The position numbers and the translations under genes are program-made. Positions 1-5,178 of a stretch of DNA of 6,058 nt are shown in pieces. Location of the stretch: NCBI GenBank assembly GCA_016192645.1, contig JACPTT010000071.1, positions 1 to 6,058 of the forward strand. The letters are read 5' to 3'. Below the pieces are notes generated by a model that ran no database searches, had not been told where the DNA came from, and saw only the letters and a program-made list of their open reading frames with translations. Within the stretch, counting starts at the first letter, position 1. The number at the start of each line of letters is the position of its first letter. The DNA is from Candidatus Levyibacteriota bacterium. Lineage in GTDB: Bacteria > Patescibacteriota > Microgenomatia > Levybacterales > UBA12049.

Positions 1-1454
1 TTATCTTGGGCTTTTACATGAAGTATTCCCGAAGCATCAATATCAAACGTCACTTCAACTTGCGGAACACCGCGAGGCGCAGGAGGAATACCGTCTAAAA
101 TAAAGCGGCCTAAAGACTTATTATCAGCTGCCATTGGCCGCTCGCCCTGCAGCACATTTATTTCAACCTGAGTTTGATTATCGGCGGCCGTTGAAAAGAT
201 TTGCGATTTTGAACTTGGTATGGTTGTGTTTCGATTAATCAAAGAGGTTGAAACTCCACCCAATGTTTCAATTCCTAAAGTAAGAGGAGTAACATCTAAA
301 AGCAGGACATCCTTAACTTCTCCGCCCAAAACTCCTGCCTGAACTGCAGCGCCAACTGCCACAACCTCATCAGGATTTACCGATTTATTCGGCTCTTTAC
401 CAAAAAATTTAGTTACTGCCTCAACAATTTTTGGCATTCTGGTCATTCCGCCAACCAAAACTACCTCGTCAATATCCGCGGCTTTTATTTTTGCATCTTT
501 AAGCGCGAGTTCAACCGGCTTGATGGTTTTTTGCACAAGATCATCAACTAACTGCTCTAATTTTGCCCTGCTTAACTTCATGGTTAAATGCAGCGGTCCG
601 GCTTCGCCGGATCCTTGGGTTATAAAAGGCTGATTAATTTCTGCTTCCGAAGCAGTGGAGAGTTCTATTTTTGCTTTTTCGGCTGATTCCCTAAGCCTTT
701 GAAGCGCTTGGGGATCGCGCTTTAGATCTACTCCATTTTCTTTTTGAAACTCATCGGCCATATACTCGACTATTTTCTGGTCAAAGTTATCTCCTCCCAA
801 ATGAGTATCGCCATTTGTTGACTTTACTTCATACACTCCTTCTCCAAGCTCAAGAATTGAGATGTCAAAGGTGCCGCCGCCCAAATCGTAAACGGCTATT
901 GTGTGGACATTTTTCTTATCCAAGCCGTAGGCTAAAGCGGCGGCGGTTGGTTCGTTGATAATGCGAAGAACCTCAAGCCCGGCAATTTCTCCCGCCTGCT
1001 TGGTGGCTTGGCGCTGTGAGTCATCAAAATATGCCGGAACAGTAATAACGGCTTGGGTAACCTTTCCGCCAAGATAGCGTTCGGCGTCTGATTTAATCTT
1101 TTGCAAAATCTTTGCCGAAATTTCCTGAGGAGTAAAAGTGCGTCCCTCAACCTCAACAACTGCCATTCCGTCACGGCCTGCCTTAACAGTATAAGGAAGC
1201 CACTTCATATCCGATTGGACCGACTCATCTTTGAATTTTCGGCCCATGAGACGCTTAATTGAAAAAATAGTGCGCTTGGGTTTAAGAACCAATTGGCGCT
1301 TGGCAACATCGCCAACAACATGAGAAATAGGATCAACAATTGAAGGAATAACGTTTCGGCCTTCTTGAGAATAAATAACCTTTGGGCTTCCGCCCTCCAT
1401 TACCGCAACGCATGAATTTGTTGTACCTAAATCTATACCGATAATCTTACCCAT
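1..1454 (-). CDS. dnaK: Chaperone DnaK (Hsp70), C-terminus cut off by the window edge
   Basis: ATP-dependent cytosolic chaperone that binds unfolded hydrophobic segments, working with GrpE (nucleotide exchange) and DnaJ. The first 484 codons are visible. Seen directly: the phosphate-1 loop [10 protein letters not shown] (residues 5-14), [15 protein letters not shown] (137-151), [12 protein letters not shown] (166-177), the phosphate-2 loop YDLGGGTFD (189-197), LVGGMTRMP (333-341), the interdomain linker region VLLLDVTPL (383-391), and most of the substrate-binding beta domain (LQGER 435-439, [10 protein letters not shown] 453-462, GILHVKAQD 476-484). The nucleotide-binding domain looks complete and intact. 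Bacterial DnaK is usually about 600-640 aa, so roughly 130-150 residues (the lid) lie outside the window. The start is ATG at 1454, because [14 protein letters not shown] is the canonical N-terminus and an AAGGAG site lies 10 nt upstream inside the end of grpE. It is the third gene of hrcA-grpE-dnaK, expected to be heat-induced through the CIRCE-like operator before hrcA; dnaJ may follow beyond the edge. Confidence 0.98.
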   Translation of the reverse strand, partial: MGKIIGIDLGTTNSCVAVMEGGSPKVIYSQEGRNVIPSIVDPISHVVGDVAKRQLVLKPKRTIFSIKRLMGRKFKDESVQSDMKWLPYTVKAGRDGMAVVEVEGRTFTPQEISAKILQKIKSDAERYLGGKVTQAVITVPAYFDDSQRQATKQAGEIAGLEVLRIINEPTAAALAYGLDKKNVHTIAVYDLGGGTFDISILELGEGVYEVKSTNGDTHLGGDNFDQKIVEYMADEFQKENGVDLKRDPQALQRLRESAEKAKIELSTASEAEINQPFITQGSGEAGPLHLTMKLSRAKLEQLVDDLVQKTIKPVELALKDAKIKAADIDEVVLVGGMTRMPKIVEAVTKFFGKEPNKSVNPDEVVAVGAAVQAGVLGGEVKDVLLLDVTPLTLGIETLGGVSTSLINRNTTIPSSKSQIFSTAADNQTQVEINVLQGERPMAADNKSLGRFILDGIPPAPRGVPQVEVTFDIDASGILHVKAQD

Positions 1455-1459
1455 AATTA

Positions 1460-1903
1460 TTATTCTCCTTTACCCACTTTAACTTGGGCTGGTCGTAAAA
1501 CTAGATCATAAAGCTTGTATCCAAATCTTACTTCCTCCAACACTTTTCCTTCTTCTCCCGAAAGGGTTTCTATACATTCCATTGTTATCGGATCAAACTG
1601 TTTGCCAATAGTTTCTACTTTTTCGACTCCTTCAGTTTTTAATGCGCTTATAAATTGCTGAATACTTAGTTGCAAGCCTTCGTTGGGAACATGTTGATCC
1701 GCTAATATAAGTGTATCTAAAACCGGCAAAAGCTGCAAGATTAACTCTTTATTGGCTGTTTTTATCCACGCGGATCGTTCTTCTTTAGCTCTTTTTTCTA
1801 AATTCTGGTAATCTGCCAATGCCCGCTTATATTTATTCTCAAGGTCCTCGATTCTCTGTTTTAGTTCTTCGGTTTCTTTTGTTCTTTCATTTTTCTTCGT
1901 CAT
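1460..1903 (-). CDS. grpE: GrpE, nucleotide exchange factor for DnaK
   Basis: Homodimeric co-chaperone that releases ADP from DnaK. With the ATG at 1903 the protein is 147 aa, shorter than the usual 170-200 because the disordered N-terminal tail is minimal. Seen: a long charged heptad-rich helix (about residues 8-45) containing [13 protein letters not shown], the four-helix-bundle segment LLPVLDTL (58-65), [15 protein letters not shown] (91-105), and the beta-wing ending [22 protein letters not shown] (125-146), which matches the GrpE signature. The frame stays open upstream to a TTG at 1963, but that would overlap hrcA and translate the heptamer repeat into low-complexity sequence, so the ATG is preferred. 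No Shine-Dalgarno is visible before it; the leader is the A/T-rich repeat. It lies 34 nt after the hrcA stop and ends 5 nt before the dnaK ATG, so all three are almost certainly co-transcribed. Confidence 0.96.
   Translation of the reverse strand: MTKKNERTKETEELKQRIEDLENKYKRALADYQNLEKRAKEERSAWIKTANKELILQLLPVLDTLILADQHVPNEGLQLSIQQFISALKTEGVEKVETIGKQFDPITMECIETLSGEEGKVLEEVRFGYKLYDLVLRPAQVKVGKGE
1465..1470 (-). promoter_or_regulatory. Shine-Dalgarno site of dnaK inside the end of grpE
   Basis: AAGGAG on the minus strand, 10 nt before the dnaK ATG. It lies within the final Lys-Gly-Glu codons of grpE; the grpE stop (1460-1462) sits between it and the dnaK start. This suggests translational coupling of grpE and dnaK. 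It is one of only two clear Shine-Dalgarno sites here, and both serve downstream cistrons. Confidence 0.8.
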
Positions 1904-1932
1904 TTTTAATTTTGAATTTTGAATTTTGAATT
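1904..1932 (-). repeat. AATTCAA heptamer tandem repeat between hrcA and grpE
   Basis: Read on the minus strand, the hrcA-grpE gap consists of AATTCAA three times, then a degenerate AATTAAA, running directly into the grpE ATG. It occupies the place of a ribosome binding site and may keep this region unstructured. The same heptamer family (AATTCAT) occurs at 5273-5307. Confidence 0.85.
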
Positions 1933-1937
1933 TCGTT

Positions 1938-2669
1938 TTACCAGCCTTTTGCGATCTCCTCAATTAAATCTCCAAAATAACGCACTGTTGGAACAACCAA
2001 GGTATAATTAAGTCTCACCGGACCTAATACGCCAACTTCTCCTTCCAGATGCATTGGGGTTTGGAAACGGGTAAAAACAAATCCATAGGGGCCGCGCAGC
2101 TTTGCCCCCAACTCCTCACCCAAAAGAACATGAACGTCCTCATCATCTAAAACGCCGGAGCAAAGAGTTTGAAAGTAATTAAATTCATCAATGGCCGAAA
2201 GAAGCGATCTTGTAATATCTATATCGTAAAATTCGGGCATATCCAAAATATTAGCGTAGCCGGCAGCATATAAATCTCCTTCGTTTGTTGCTACCAATGC
2301 CAGCGCGCCGGTTCTCTCGGCTAAGGATTTTGTGAGTTCTTTTAAGAATCGCTGGGCGCGTTCTCGATGATCCCAAAGCTTTTCTTTTACCGCCACTTCC
2401 TCTGCAACCGAAAGCTCTTTTTCTTTCATTAACTGTTTTACATAGAGTTTCATCGCTATTGGGGTGGGAGCGCGACCGGCAGAAGTATGGGGTTTTTTAA
2501 GATAGCCAAGTTCGGTTAGGCGGACCATTTCATTTCGAATGGTTGCCGGCGAAGCACTGAGGTTATACTTTTTCTCCAAAGTTTCAGAGCCAACCGGCTC
2601 TGCAGTATTTACATACTCCTCAATTAAGCTTTTTAAGATATCTATTTGTCGTTGAGTCAAATCATGCAT
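1938..2669 (-). CDS. hrcA: HrcA, heat-inducible transcription repressor
   Basis: Represses heat-shock operons by binding CIRCE operators; in the family, its activity depends on the GroEL chaperonin. Seen: an N-terminal winged helix with RQIDILKSLIEEYVNTAEPVGS (7-28) and the recognition segment SPATIRNEM (40-48), the wing KPHTSAGRAPT (59-69), a GAF-like core, and the C-terminal signature GEVGVLGPVRLNY (210-222) followed by VVPTVRYFGDLI. The length of 243 aa is about 100 less than typical HrcA (about 340). Both ends are intact, so the loss is internal, in the region between helix 75-120 and the C-terminal core, and probably includes the inserted dimerisation domain. The start is ATG at 2669; another ATG four bases downstream is out of frame and hits a stop at once. 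It is the first gene of hrcA-grpE-dnaK. No Shine-Dalgarno lies before the start, and the predicted leader is only about 13 nt. The operator upstream indicates autoregulation. Confidence 0.96.
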   Translation of the reverse strand: MHDLTQRQIDILKSLIEEYVNTAEPVGSETLEKKYNLSASPATIRNEMVRLTELGYLKKPHTSAGRAPTPIAMKLYVKQLMKEKELSVAEEVAVKEKLWDHRERAQRFLKELTKSLAERTGALALVATNEGDLYAAGYANILDMPEFYDIDITRSLLSAIDEFNYFQTLCSGVLDDEDVHVLLGEELGAKLRGPYGFVFTRFQTPMHLEGEVGVLGPVRLNYTLVVPTVRYFGDLIEEIAKGW

Positions 2670-2681
2670 AGTAATTTTTGG

Positions 2682-2708
2682 TTAGCAGTAATATACCACG
2701 ACTGCTAA
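2682..2708. promoter_or_regulatory. CIRCE-like operator for HrcA (symmetric variant)
   Basis: TTAGCAGTA, 9 bases, GACTGCTAA. The geometry is exactly that of the canonical CIRCE element (TTAGCACTC-N9-GAGTGCTAA). The seventh base of the left arm is changed from C to G, and the matching base of the right arm from G to C, so the inverted symmetry is kept. Counted without gaps, the inner symmetric arms are GTTAGCAGT (2681-2689) and ACTGCTAAC (2701-2709). It covers the -10 box and most of the spacer of the hrcA promoter, the right place for repression, and also lies at the transcript 5' end. Confidence 0.88.
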
Positions 2709-2718
2709 CTCTTGTCAA
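2690..2718 (-). promoter_or_regulatory. Promoter of the hrcA-grpE-dnaK operon
   Basis: Minus strand: -35 TTGACA (2713-2718), a 17-base spacer, -10 TATATT (2690-2695). Both boxes are at or one base from the vegetative sigma consensus and the spacing is optimal. The predicted start of transcription is near 2683, leaving about 13 nt before the hrcA ATG. The overlap with the CIRCE-like element makes it a heat-regulated promoter under repressor control rather than one using an alternative sigma factor. Confidence 0.88.
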
Positions 2719-2778
2719 GCCCCAAATTGTCAACTATCCTTTGGTAGCAAAAAATAGCTTCTCCACTCTATACAATTT

Positions 2779-2802
2779 AGGGTACCTGAAAGAGTACCTT
2801 TT
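2779..2802 (+). other. Small hairpin with T-run, possible weak terminator
   Basis: AGGGTAC (2779-2785) pairs with GTACCTT (2794-2800), including one G-U pair, around an 8-base loop, and TT follows. It lies just upstream of the small-RNA promoter and no plus-strand gene ends before it. It could insulate that promoter or simply be chance. The rest of 2719-2815 shows nothing I can name. Confidence 0.3.
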
Positions 2803-2815
2803 GCGTATTATGAAG

Positions 2816-2844
2816 TTGACTTTGATACAGATTATTGCTATAAT
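2816..2844 (+). promoter_or_regulatory. Near-perfect sigma70-type promoter driving a small RNA
   Basis: TTGACT (2816-2821), a 17-base spacer, then TGC-TATAAT with the -10 at 2839-2844. This is an optimal spacer, a perfect -10 and an extended -10 TG. It is the strongest plus-strand promoter in the window, yet no convincing protein gene follows at once; a structured stretch with a terminator does. Transcription should begin near 2851. Confidence 0.8.
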
Positions 2845-2850
2845 TCCAGC

Positions 2851-2930
2851 AATTAGAGCAAAAGGCTTGCAAAGCCTATGCCCGATCAGAAGGCCAACAA
2901 ATTGGTGGCCACAAGATCGGGCTTTTTGTG
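2851..2930 (+). ncRNA. Candidate small structured RNA, about 80 nt, unassigned family
   Basis: Inferred from a consensus promoter just upstream and an intrinsic terminator at the end. Two stem-loops follow the predicted start. Hairpin 1 is AGGCTT (2863-2868) with AAGCCT (2872-2877) around a 3-base loop. Hairpin 2 is GCCCGATC (2880-2887) with GATCGGGC (2915-2922), then a symmetric 4x4 internal loop (AGAA/ACAA), an inner stem GGCCA/TGGCC, and a 9-base loop ACAAATTGG. TTTTT follows. It does not match the conserved parts of SRP RNA, tmRNA, RNase P or 6S RNA that I know. It is either a trans-acting or housekeeping small RNA, or an attenuated leader for the small plus-strand frame at 3027. A 24-codon frame (ATG at 2878) crosses hairpin 2 and is thought to be chance. 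Confidence 0.6.
2880..2927 (+). terminator. Intrinsic terminator of the small RNA
   Basis: An 8-bp G/C-rich outer stem (2880-2887 with 2915-2922), interrupted internally by a symmetric loop and capped by a second 5-bp stem, is followed directly by five T residues (2923-2927) and then GTGTTTT. The elaborate upper part suggests it is also the functional body of the RNA. Confidence 0.7.
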
Positions 2931-2938
2931 TTTTAGAG

Positions 2939-2968
2939 TTGACTTGAAATAAATTCGGCTGATTAAAT
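2939..2968 (+). promoter_or_regulatory. Weak possible promoter after the small-RNA terminator
   Basis: TTGACT (2939-2944), 18 bases, TTAAAT (2963-2968, two mismatches to consensus). The -35 context AGTTGACTT repeats that of the small-RNA promoter 123 bases upstream. It could drive the small membrane frame at 3027. Evidence is thin. Confidence 0.25.
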
Positions 2969-3026
2969 TATGAAGATATGATTTATCTAATAAAAAACCT
3001 ACTCGCGAAAGTTGGTTTCGAAATCT

Positions 3027-3224
3027 ATGTTATATACGAATACTGATAAGAGTATATCAGCATCAACTGCTGGTGTTAAGAAAATTATGAAAGTACCACT
3101 TCGGGGAATATGTAAATGGTGGGTATTTTGGATGGGTAATTTTTTAATAGTTTTATTATTTGCGCTTGGAATATTTTGGGCATTTGGATGTTTTATTTTA
3201 GGAAAATGTTACAGCCCGTTTTAG
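3027..3224 (+). CDS. Possible small single-helix membrane protein, unrecognised
   Basis: I do not recognise this gene. From the ATG at 3027 it gives 65 aa: a polar N-terminus, a basic/aromatic patch LRGICKWWVFW (about residues 25-35), one hydrophobic helix NFLIVLLFALGIFWAFGCFI (38-57), and a short tail. That architecture suits a small inner-membrane peptide. The frame is also open from a TTG at 3012, and a 45-aa start exists at the later ATG of MKVPLRG. None of these has a Shine-Dalgarno. Its last 27 bases overlap, on the opposite strand, the end of a better supported 39-aa gene (3198-3317). It may be real, a remnant, or a chance open frame. Confidence 0.4.
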   Translation: MLYTNTDKSISASTAGVKKIMKVPLRGICKWWVFWMGNFLIVLLFALGIFWAFGCFILGKCYSPF

Positions 3225-3317
3225 TAAGGTAAGGAAATCTTGCTTGCTACCTTCACGACCGCCTTTCTTAACATACTCTTTCAGTTTTTTATCTTTAATA
3301 TTGAGTATCTTCTTCAT
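3198..3317 (-). CDS. Small basic 39-aa conserved-looking protein (KKGGREG motif)
   Basis: Function unknown. The ATG at 3317 begins MKKILNIKDKKLKEY and continues VKKGGREGSKQDFLTLLKRA, ending at TAA 3198-3200. The protein is strongly basic and predicted as two helices flanking a Gly-Gly-Arg turn (residues 19-21). I recall similar K-G-G-R ... DF-x-x-LL-x-R-A small proteins in other bacteria, unnamed; this is memory and not a search. Two things support it as real: an AAGGAG site with ideal 6-nt spacing, and its position overlapping the last 23 bases of the 310-aa gene in another frame, the usual layout of a translationally coupled partner. Its 3' end overlaps the plus-strand frame ending at 3224. 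Being short and basic, it could bind nucleic acid or regulate its neighbour (inference only). Confidence 0.7.
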   Translation of the reverse strand: MKKILNIKDKKLKEYVKKGGREGSKQDFLTLLKRAVTFS

Positions 3318-4227
3318 TTTTTTCTCCTTCAAAAGGCAATGGTATTTGCTTTGCTGATGAACGATGGCTTAATATTTTGGTTACGGTATATTCAGTTTTT
3401 ATTCCTTCGTCCGTAAGATACTGTTTTTTATGTAAAATTACCCTCAAAATATCATTTTTTGCAAAAGCCTCTTTACTTTCCTGAACATTTTTTATAAATT
3501 CTTCATCTTTTACTTCAGCAAAAAAAGTTACAGTTCCATCTGTAAATCTCCATTTATTATCTTCTAAAAAACTTATTCCAACTGCTTGCAAATTGACTTC
3601 ATCATCTTTTTCTTCTAACACTTCATCAGGCACATCAGAGAGTTTGAAATAATCTTTTTCTTCTTTTTTAATTGTTGCCTCATCGTTGTCTTTTTTTATA
3701 GAAAAAGTGTCCACTCCCTCTCTTGAGAGTGGGTCGGATATAACTTTTTGTATTGAAGTTCTAATTTTTACATTAGAAAATAAGGCTATGACCTTTGGGC
3801 TAGTCTCATATTTTTCTTCATCTTCAACTTCAATTACTGTTTTAGCGTCATCAACATTTTCTATCTTTTTAATTTTACGATTTTTAAGCCATAAAAGAAG
3901 CCCAATTAAGCCTCCTCCTGGAATTACAAAACCAACATAGCTTAATAAGTTTGCGGCCGCATTAACCCTATCTGAATTAAATACTGCAACGATCTGGTCA
4001 AGAGGAAGTTGGGAAATCACTAACTCAACACCAAATGAACCCGTGCGAAAAGAACCTTTAACATTTACTTGTATTTTTGTTTCATTGTTGTTTAGAATTT
4101 TATTTGCTTCATCAAGCACATCGCTAACAGCCAGAAGAGCAGGAGCTAAATCCCTTACATCCATTTGATTGTTTTGGAGAGCTGGCCCATCGTAGATTAT
4201 TTTAAATTCTTCGGAAATGTTGGGCAT
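3295..4227 (-). CDS. Membrane-anchored conserved hypothetical protein (YDGPAL...MDVRDLAPALLA family)
   Basis: 310 aa, function unknown. The N-terminal domain (1-90) begins FKIIYDGPALQNNQMDVRDL, followed by APALLAVSDVLDEANKILN and VNVKGSFRTGSFGVEL. I recall this pattern from a widespread uncharacterised family of similar length in accessory regions of many bacteria. One hydrophobic segment (about 93-114, with GFVIPGGGLIGLLLWL) is followed by basic NRKIKK, suggesting a membrane anchor or hairpin. An acidic linker (122-215) leads to a C-terminal beta-rich domain (about 216-290) with KWRFTDGTVTFFAEV, EFIKNV and KTEYTVTKILSHR, also typical of that family. The protein ends QIPLPFEGEKNEEDTQY. There is no Shine-Dalgarno; a TTGCAA-17-TAAACT promoter ends 6 nt before the ATG, implying a leaderless message. 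The 39-aa gene overlaps its end. It is A/T-rich, sits beside a GIY-YIG nuclease, and was probably acquired horizontally. Confidence 0.88.
   Translation of the reverse strand: MPNISEEFKIIYDGPALQNNQMDVRDLAPALLAVSDVLDEANKILNNNETKIQVNVKGSFRTGSFGVELVISQLPLDQIVAVFNSDRVNAAANLLSYVGFVIPGGGLIGLLLWLKNRKIKKIENVDDAKTVIEVEDEEKYETSPKVIALFSNVKIRTSIQKVISDPLSREGVDTFSIKKDNDEATIKKEEKDYFKLSDVPDEVLEEKDDEVNLQAVGISFLEDNKWRFTDGTVTFFAEVKDEEFIKNVQESKEAFAKNDILRVILHKKQYLTDEGIKTEYTVTKILSHRSSAKQIPLPFEGEKNEEDTQY
3324..3329 (-). promoter_or_regulatory. Shine-Dalgarno site deciding the start of the 39-aa gene
   Basis: AAGGAG, 6 nt before ATG 3317, lying inside the codons for Glu-Gly-Glu near the end of the 310-aa gene. A perfect site at ideal spacing in an otherwise Shine-Dalgarno-poor region argues that the short frame is translated by coupling to the upstream gene. 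Confidence 0.7.
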
Positions 4228-4233
4228 ATTTTT

Positions 4234-4262
4234 AGTTTATGTTTTTATTTAAGGTATTGCAA
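4234..4262 (-). promoter_or_regulatory. Promoter of the 310-aa gene, predicted leaderless start
   Basis: Minus strand: TTGCAA (4257-4262), a 17-base spacer, TAAACT (4234-4239). Only six bases (AAAAAT) separate the -10 from the ATG at 4227, so transcription should begin at or next to the start codon. The layout matches that before the gene at 5179. Confidence 0.5.
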
Positions 4263-4273
4263 ATTTATTTTAG

Positions 4274-4303
4274 TAAACTTGCAGATGCTTCCCTGCAAGT
4301 TTA
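4274..4303. terminator. 11-bp perfect inverted repeat; terminator or operator
   Basis: TAAACTTGCAG (4274-4284) and its exact complement CTGCAAGTTTA (4293-4303) flank the 8-base loop ATGCTTCC. It lies between the end of the GIY-YIG gene (4369) and the promoter of the 310-aa gene (4234-4262). As minus-strand RNA it could terminate the nuclease message, but it is followed by CTAAAATAAATTT rather than a T-run. As plus-strand RNA it is followed by GCAATTTTTTT, a good T-run, yet no plus-strand gene ends there. A regulatory operator is therefore also possible. Confidence 0.5.
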
Positions 4304-4368
4304 GCAATTTTTTTAAACAAAAACAAGATGACAAAATGTATCACTTTAGAATTTTCTAACACAGGGGA

Positions 4369-5094
4369 TTACGCTATTCGTCTCCAACGCTTAAATGCTT
4401 TAACGTCGGAAGAGTTTAAATCAAACCATTCACCCATTTTTCTTTTTGGTTCAAATCGTCTGTGCCAATATGCTTCTATACCGCTAGGGTCGTCAGTTTT
4501 TATTTCATGAATAAGAGTAAAGCTCTCTGGTAACAAAATAGTAATCTCGTGATGACGACGCCCTAGACTATTTGTACGACCAATTTTGTAATATCGCCCA
4601 GATTTCGCTAGATATACAGAACCTATAGGCATGACCGCAGAACTATCTTCATCTTGTGACTCTATATTGGTTGTTTTAGCGATTTCAGCATTACACAATT
4701 TGACTATATCTTTGTAATTTTTGTCTTCTGCATATTTTAATAATTCGGTGATTAGTTTTTGCTTACTACCAAATCTTTCAAAGGTACTATGTGAAGGGAA
4801 TTTTGAATTTTCATTTGCTTCTACAATTAAATCGCCTCTTACTGGCAATTTTTTGATTTTTCGCACAAGAGCAATGTACATTTCAAACAAAACGGAAGTA
4901 TTATAAGCAGGAGTCAATTCATTGGGTCTAAATCCAGCTTCCTTTAAAGCATCGCTAAATCTTGGCCAAAACCTCATCCAATCATATGTCGCTATACCTG
5001 TTTTACTCTTAAGTCTTTGAAGGCCAAGAGGAATGCCACCGTTTTCTTTAGCAGTTTTACGGATTTCTTGAAGAATATCTTCTCTGCTTAGCAT
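4369..5094 (-). CDS. GIY-YIG family nuclease (T5orf172-like) with homing-endonuclease-associated repeats
   Basis: 241 aa. The C-terminal domain (about 156-238) is a T5orf172/MUG113-type GIY-YIG fold. The tyrosine motif is GSVYLAK (158-164), followed by YYKIGRT (168-174), SLGRRHHE (176-183) with the catalytic-type arginine, then IEAYWHRRFEPKR (206-218) carrying the expected glutamate (207), and GEWFDL (221-226). All core residues seem present, so it may cut DNA. The N-terminal half carries two copies of a helical module of the homing-endonuclease-associated repeat type: residues 5-57, with NGGIPL and GLQRLKS...FWPRFSDALKEAGFRPN, and about 68-124, with KLPVRGDL and FERFGSKQKLITELLKYA. These probably bind DNA. 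Such genes are usually lone mobile or accessory genes. It has its own promoter (TATAAT 12 nt before the ATG) and no Shine-Dalgarno. The target is unknown. Confidence 0.88.
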   Translation of the reverse strand: MLSREDILQEIRKTAKENGGIPLGLQRLKSKTGIATYDWMRFWPRFSDALKEAGFRPNELTPAYNTSVLFEMYIALVRKIKKLPVRGDLIVEANENSKFPSHSTFERFGSKQKLITELLKYAEDKNYKDIVKLCNAEIAKTTNIESQDEDSSAVMPIGSVYLAKSGRYYKIGRTNSLGRRHHEITILLPESFTLIHEIKTDDPSGIEAYWHRRFEPKRKMGEWFDLNSSDVKAFKRWRRIA

Positions 5095-5106
5095 AAATCT
5101 TCATAT

Positions 5107-5135
5107 ATTATATCAACTTTTTTATTCCTTGTCTT
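5107..5135 (-). promoter_or_regulatory. Promoter of the GIY-YIG gene
   Basis: Minus strand: AAGACA (5130-5135, four of six consensus bases), a 17-base spacer, a perfect TATAAT (5107-5112). Twelve bases remain to the ATG at 5094, so the leader is only about 5-6 nt and has no Shine-Dalgarno. Confidence 0.6.
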
Positions 5136-5163
5136 GACGGGATAAGTCATGTAAATTGCGATA

Positions 5164-5172
5164 TGCTAAAAT
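5164..5172 (+). promoter_or_regulatory. Extended -10 promoter of the small membrane gene pair
   Basis: TG-C-TAAAAT with the -10 at 5167-5172; six bases (AATTAT) then the ATG at 5179, so a leaderless transcript is expected. A TTGACG lies at 5134-5139, but its 27-base distance from this -10 is too long for a standard -35, so the extended -10 is probably what counts. Confidence 0.5.
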
Positions 5173-5178
5173 AATTAT

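Noticed and set aside
932..1174. 80-codon minus-strand open frame inside dnaK
   Set aside because: Out of frame with the clearly coding dnaK; Arg/Leu-rich translation with no recognisable features.
1904..1932. CRISPR-like repeat array
   Set aside because: Units are 7 bases, contiguous and without spacers; no cas genes are present.
1904..1963. Longer GrpE starting at TTG 1963 (20 extra residues)
   Set aside because: It would overlap the end of hrcA and translate the heptamer repeat as low-complexity sequence; the ATG at 1903 gives a normal GrpE.
2678..2947. 89-codon plus-strand open frame across the hrcA promoter and small RNA
   Set aside because: It covers the operator, promoter and hairpins, and the protein looks random; regulatory content explains the region better.
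2878..2952. 24-codon frame starting MPDQKANKL inside the small RNA
   Set aside because: It runs through the terminator stem and T-run and has no well-placed Shine-Dalgarno; kept only as a remote alternative.
2719..3011. tRNA or known riboswitch in the gap after hrcA
   Set aside because: No cloverleaf, CCA end or recognised aptamer core could be found; only the two hairpins and the small weak one upstream.
2979..3047. 22-codon hydrophobic frame starting MIYLIKNLL
   Set aside because: No Shine-Dalgarno or good promoter, and too short to support.
3686..3940. 84-codon plus-strand frame antisense to the 310-aa gene
   Set aside because: Ser/Phe-rich mirror of a Lys/Glu-rich coding strand, the usual shadow pattern.
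4165..4510. Two plus-strand frames (64 and 60 codons) across the gap between the 310-aa gene and the nuclease
   Set aside because: They are antisense to good genes and cross the inverted repeat, with no start signals or family likeness.
4721..4906. 61-codon plus-strand frame antisense to the nuclease
   Set aside because: A shadow of a confident coding region.
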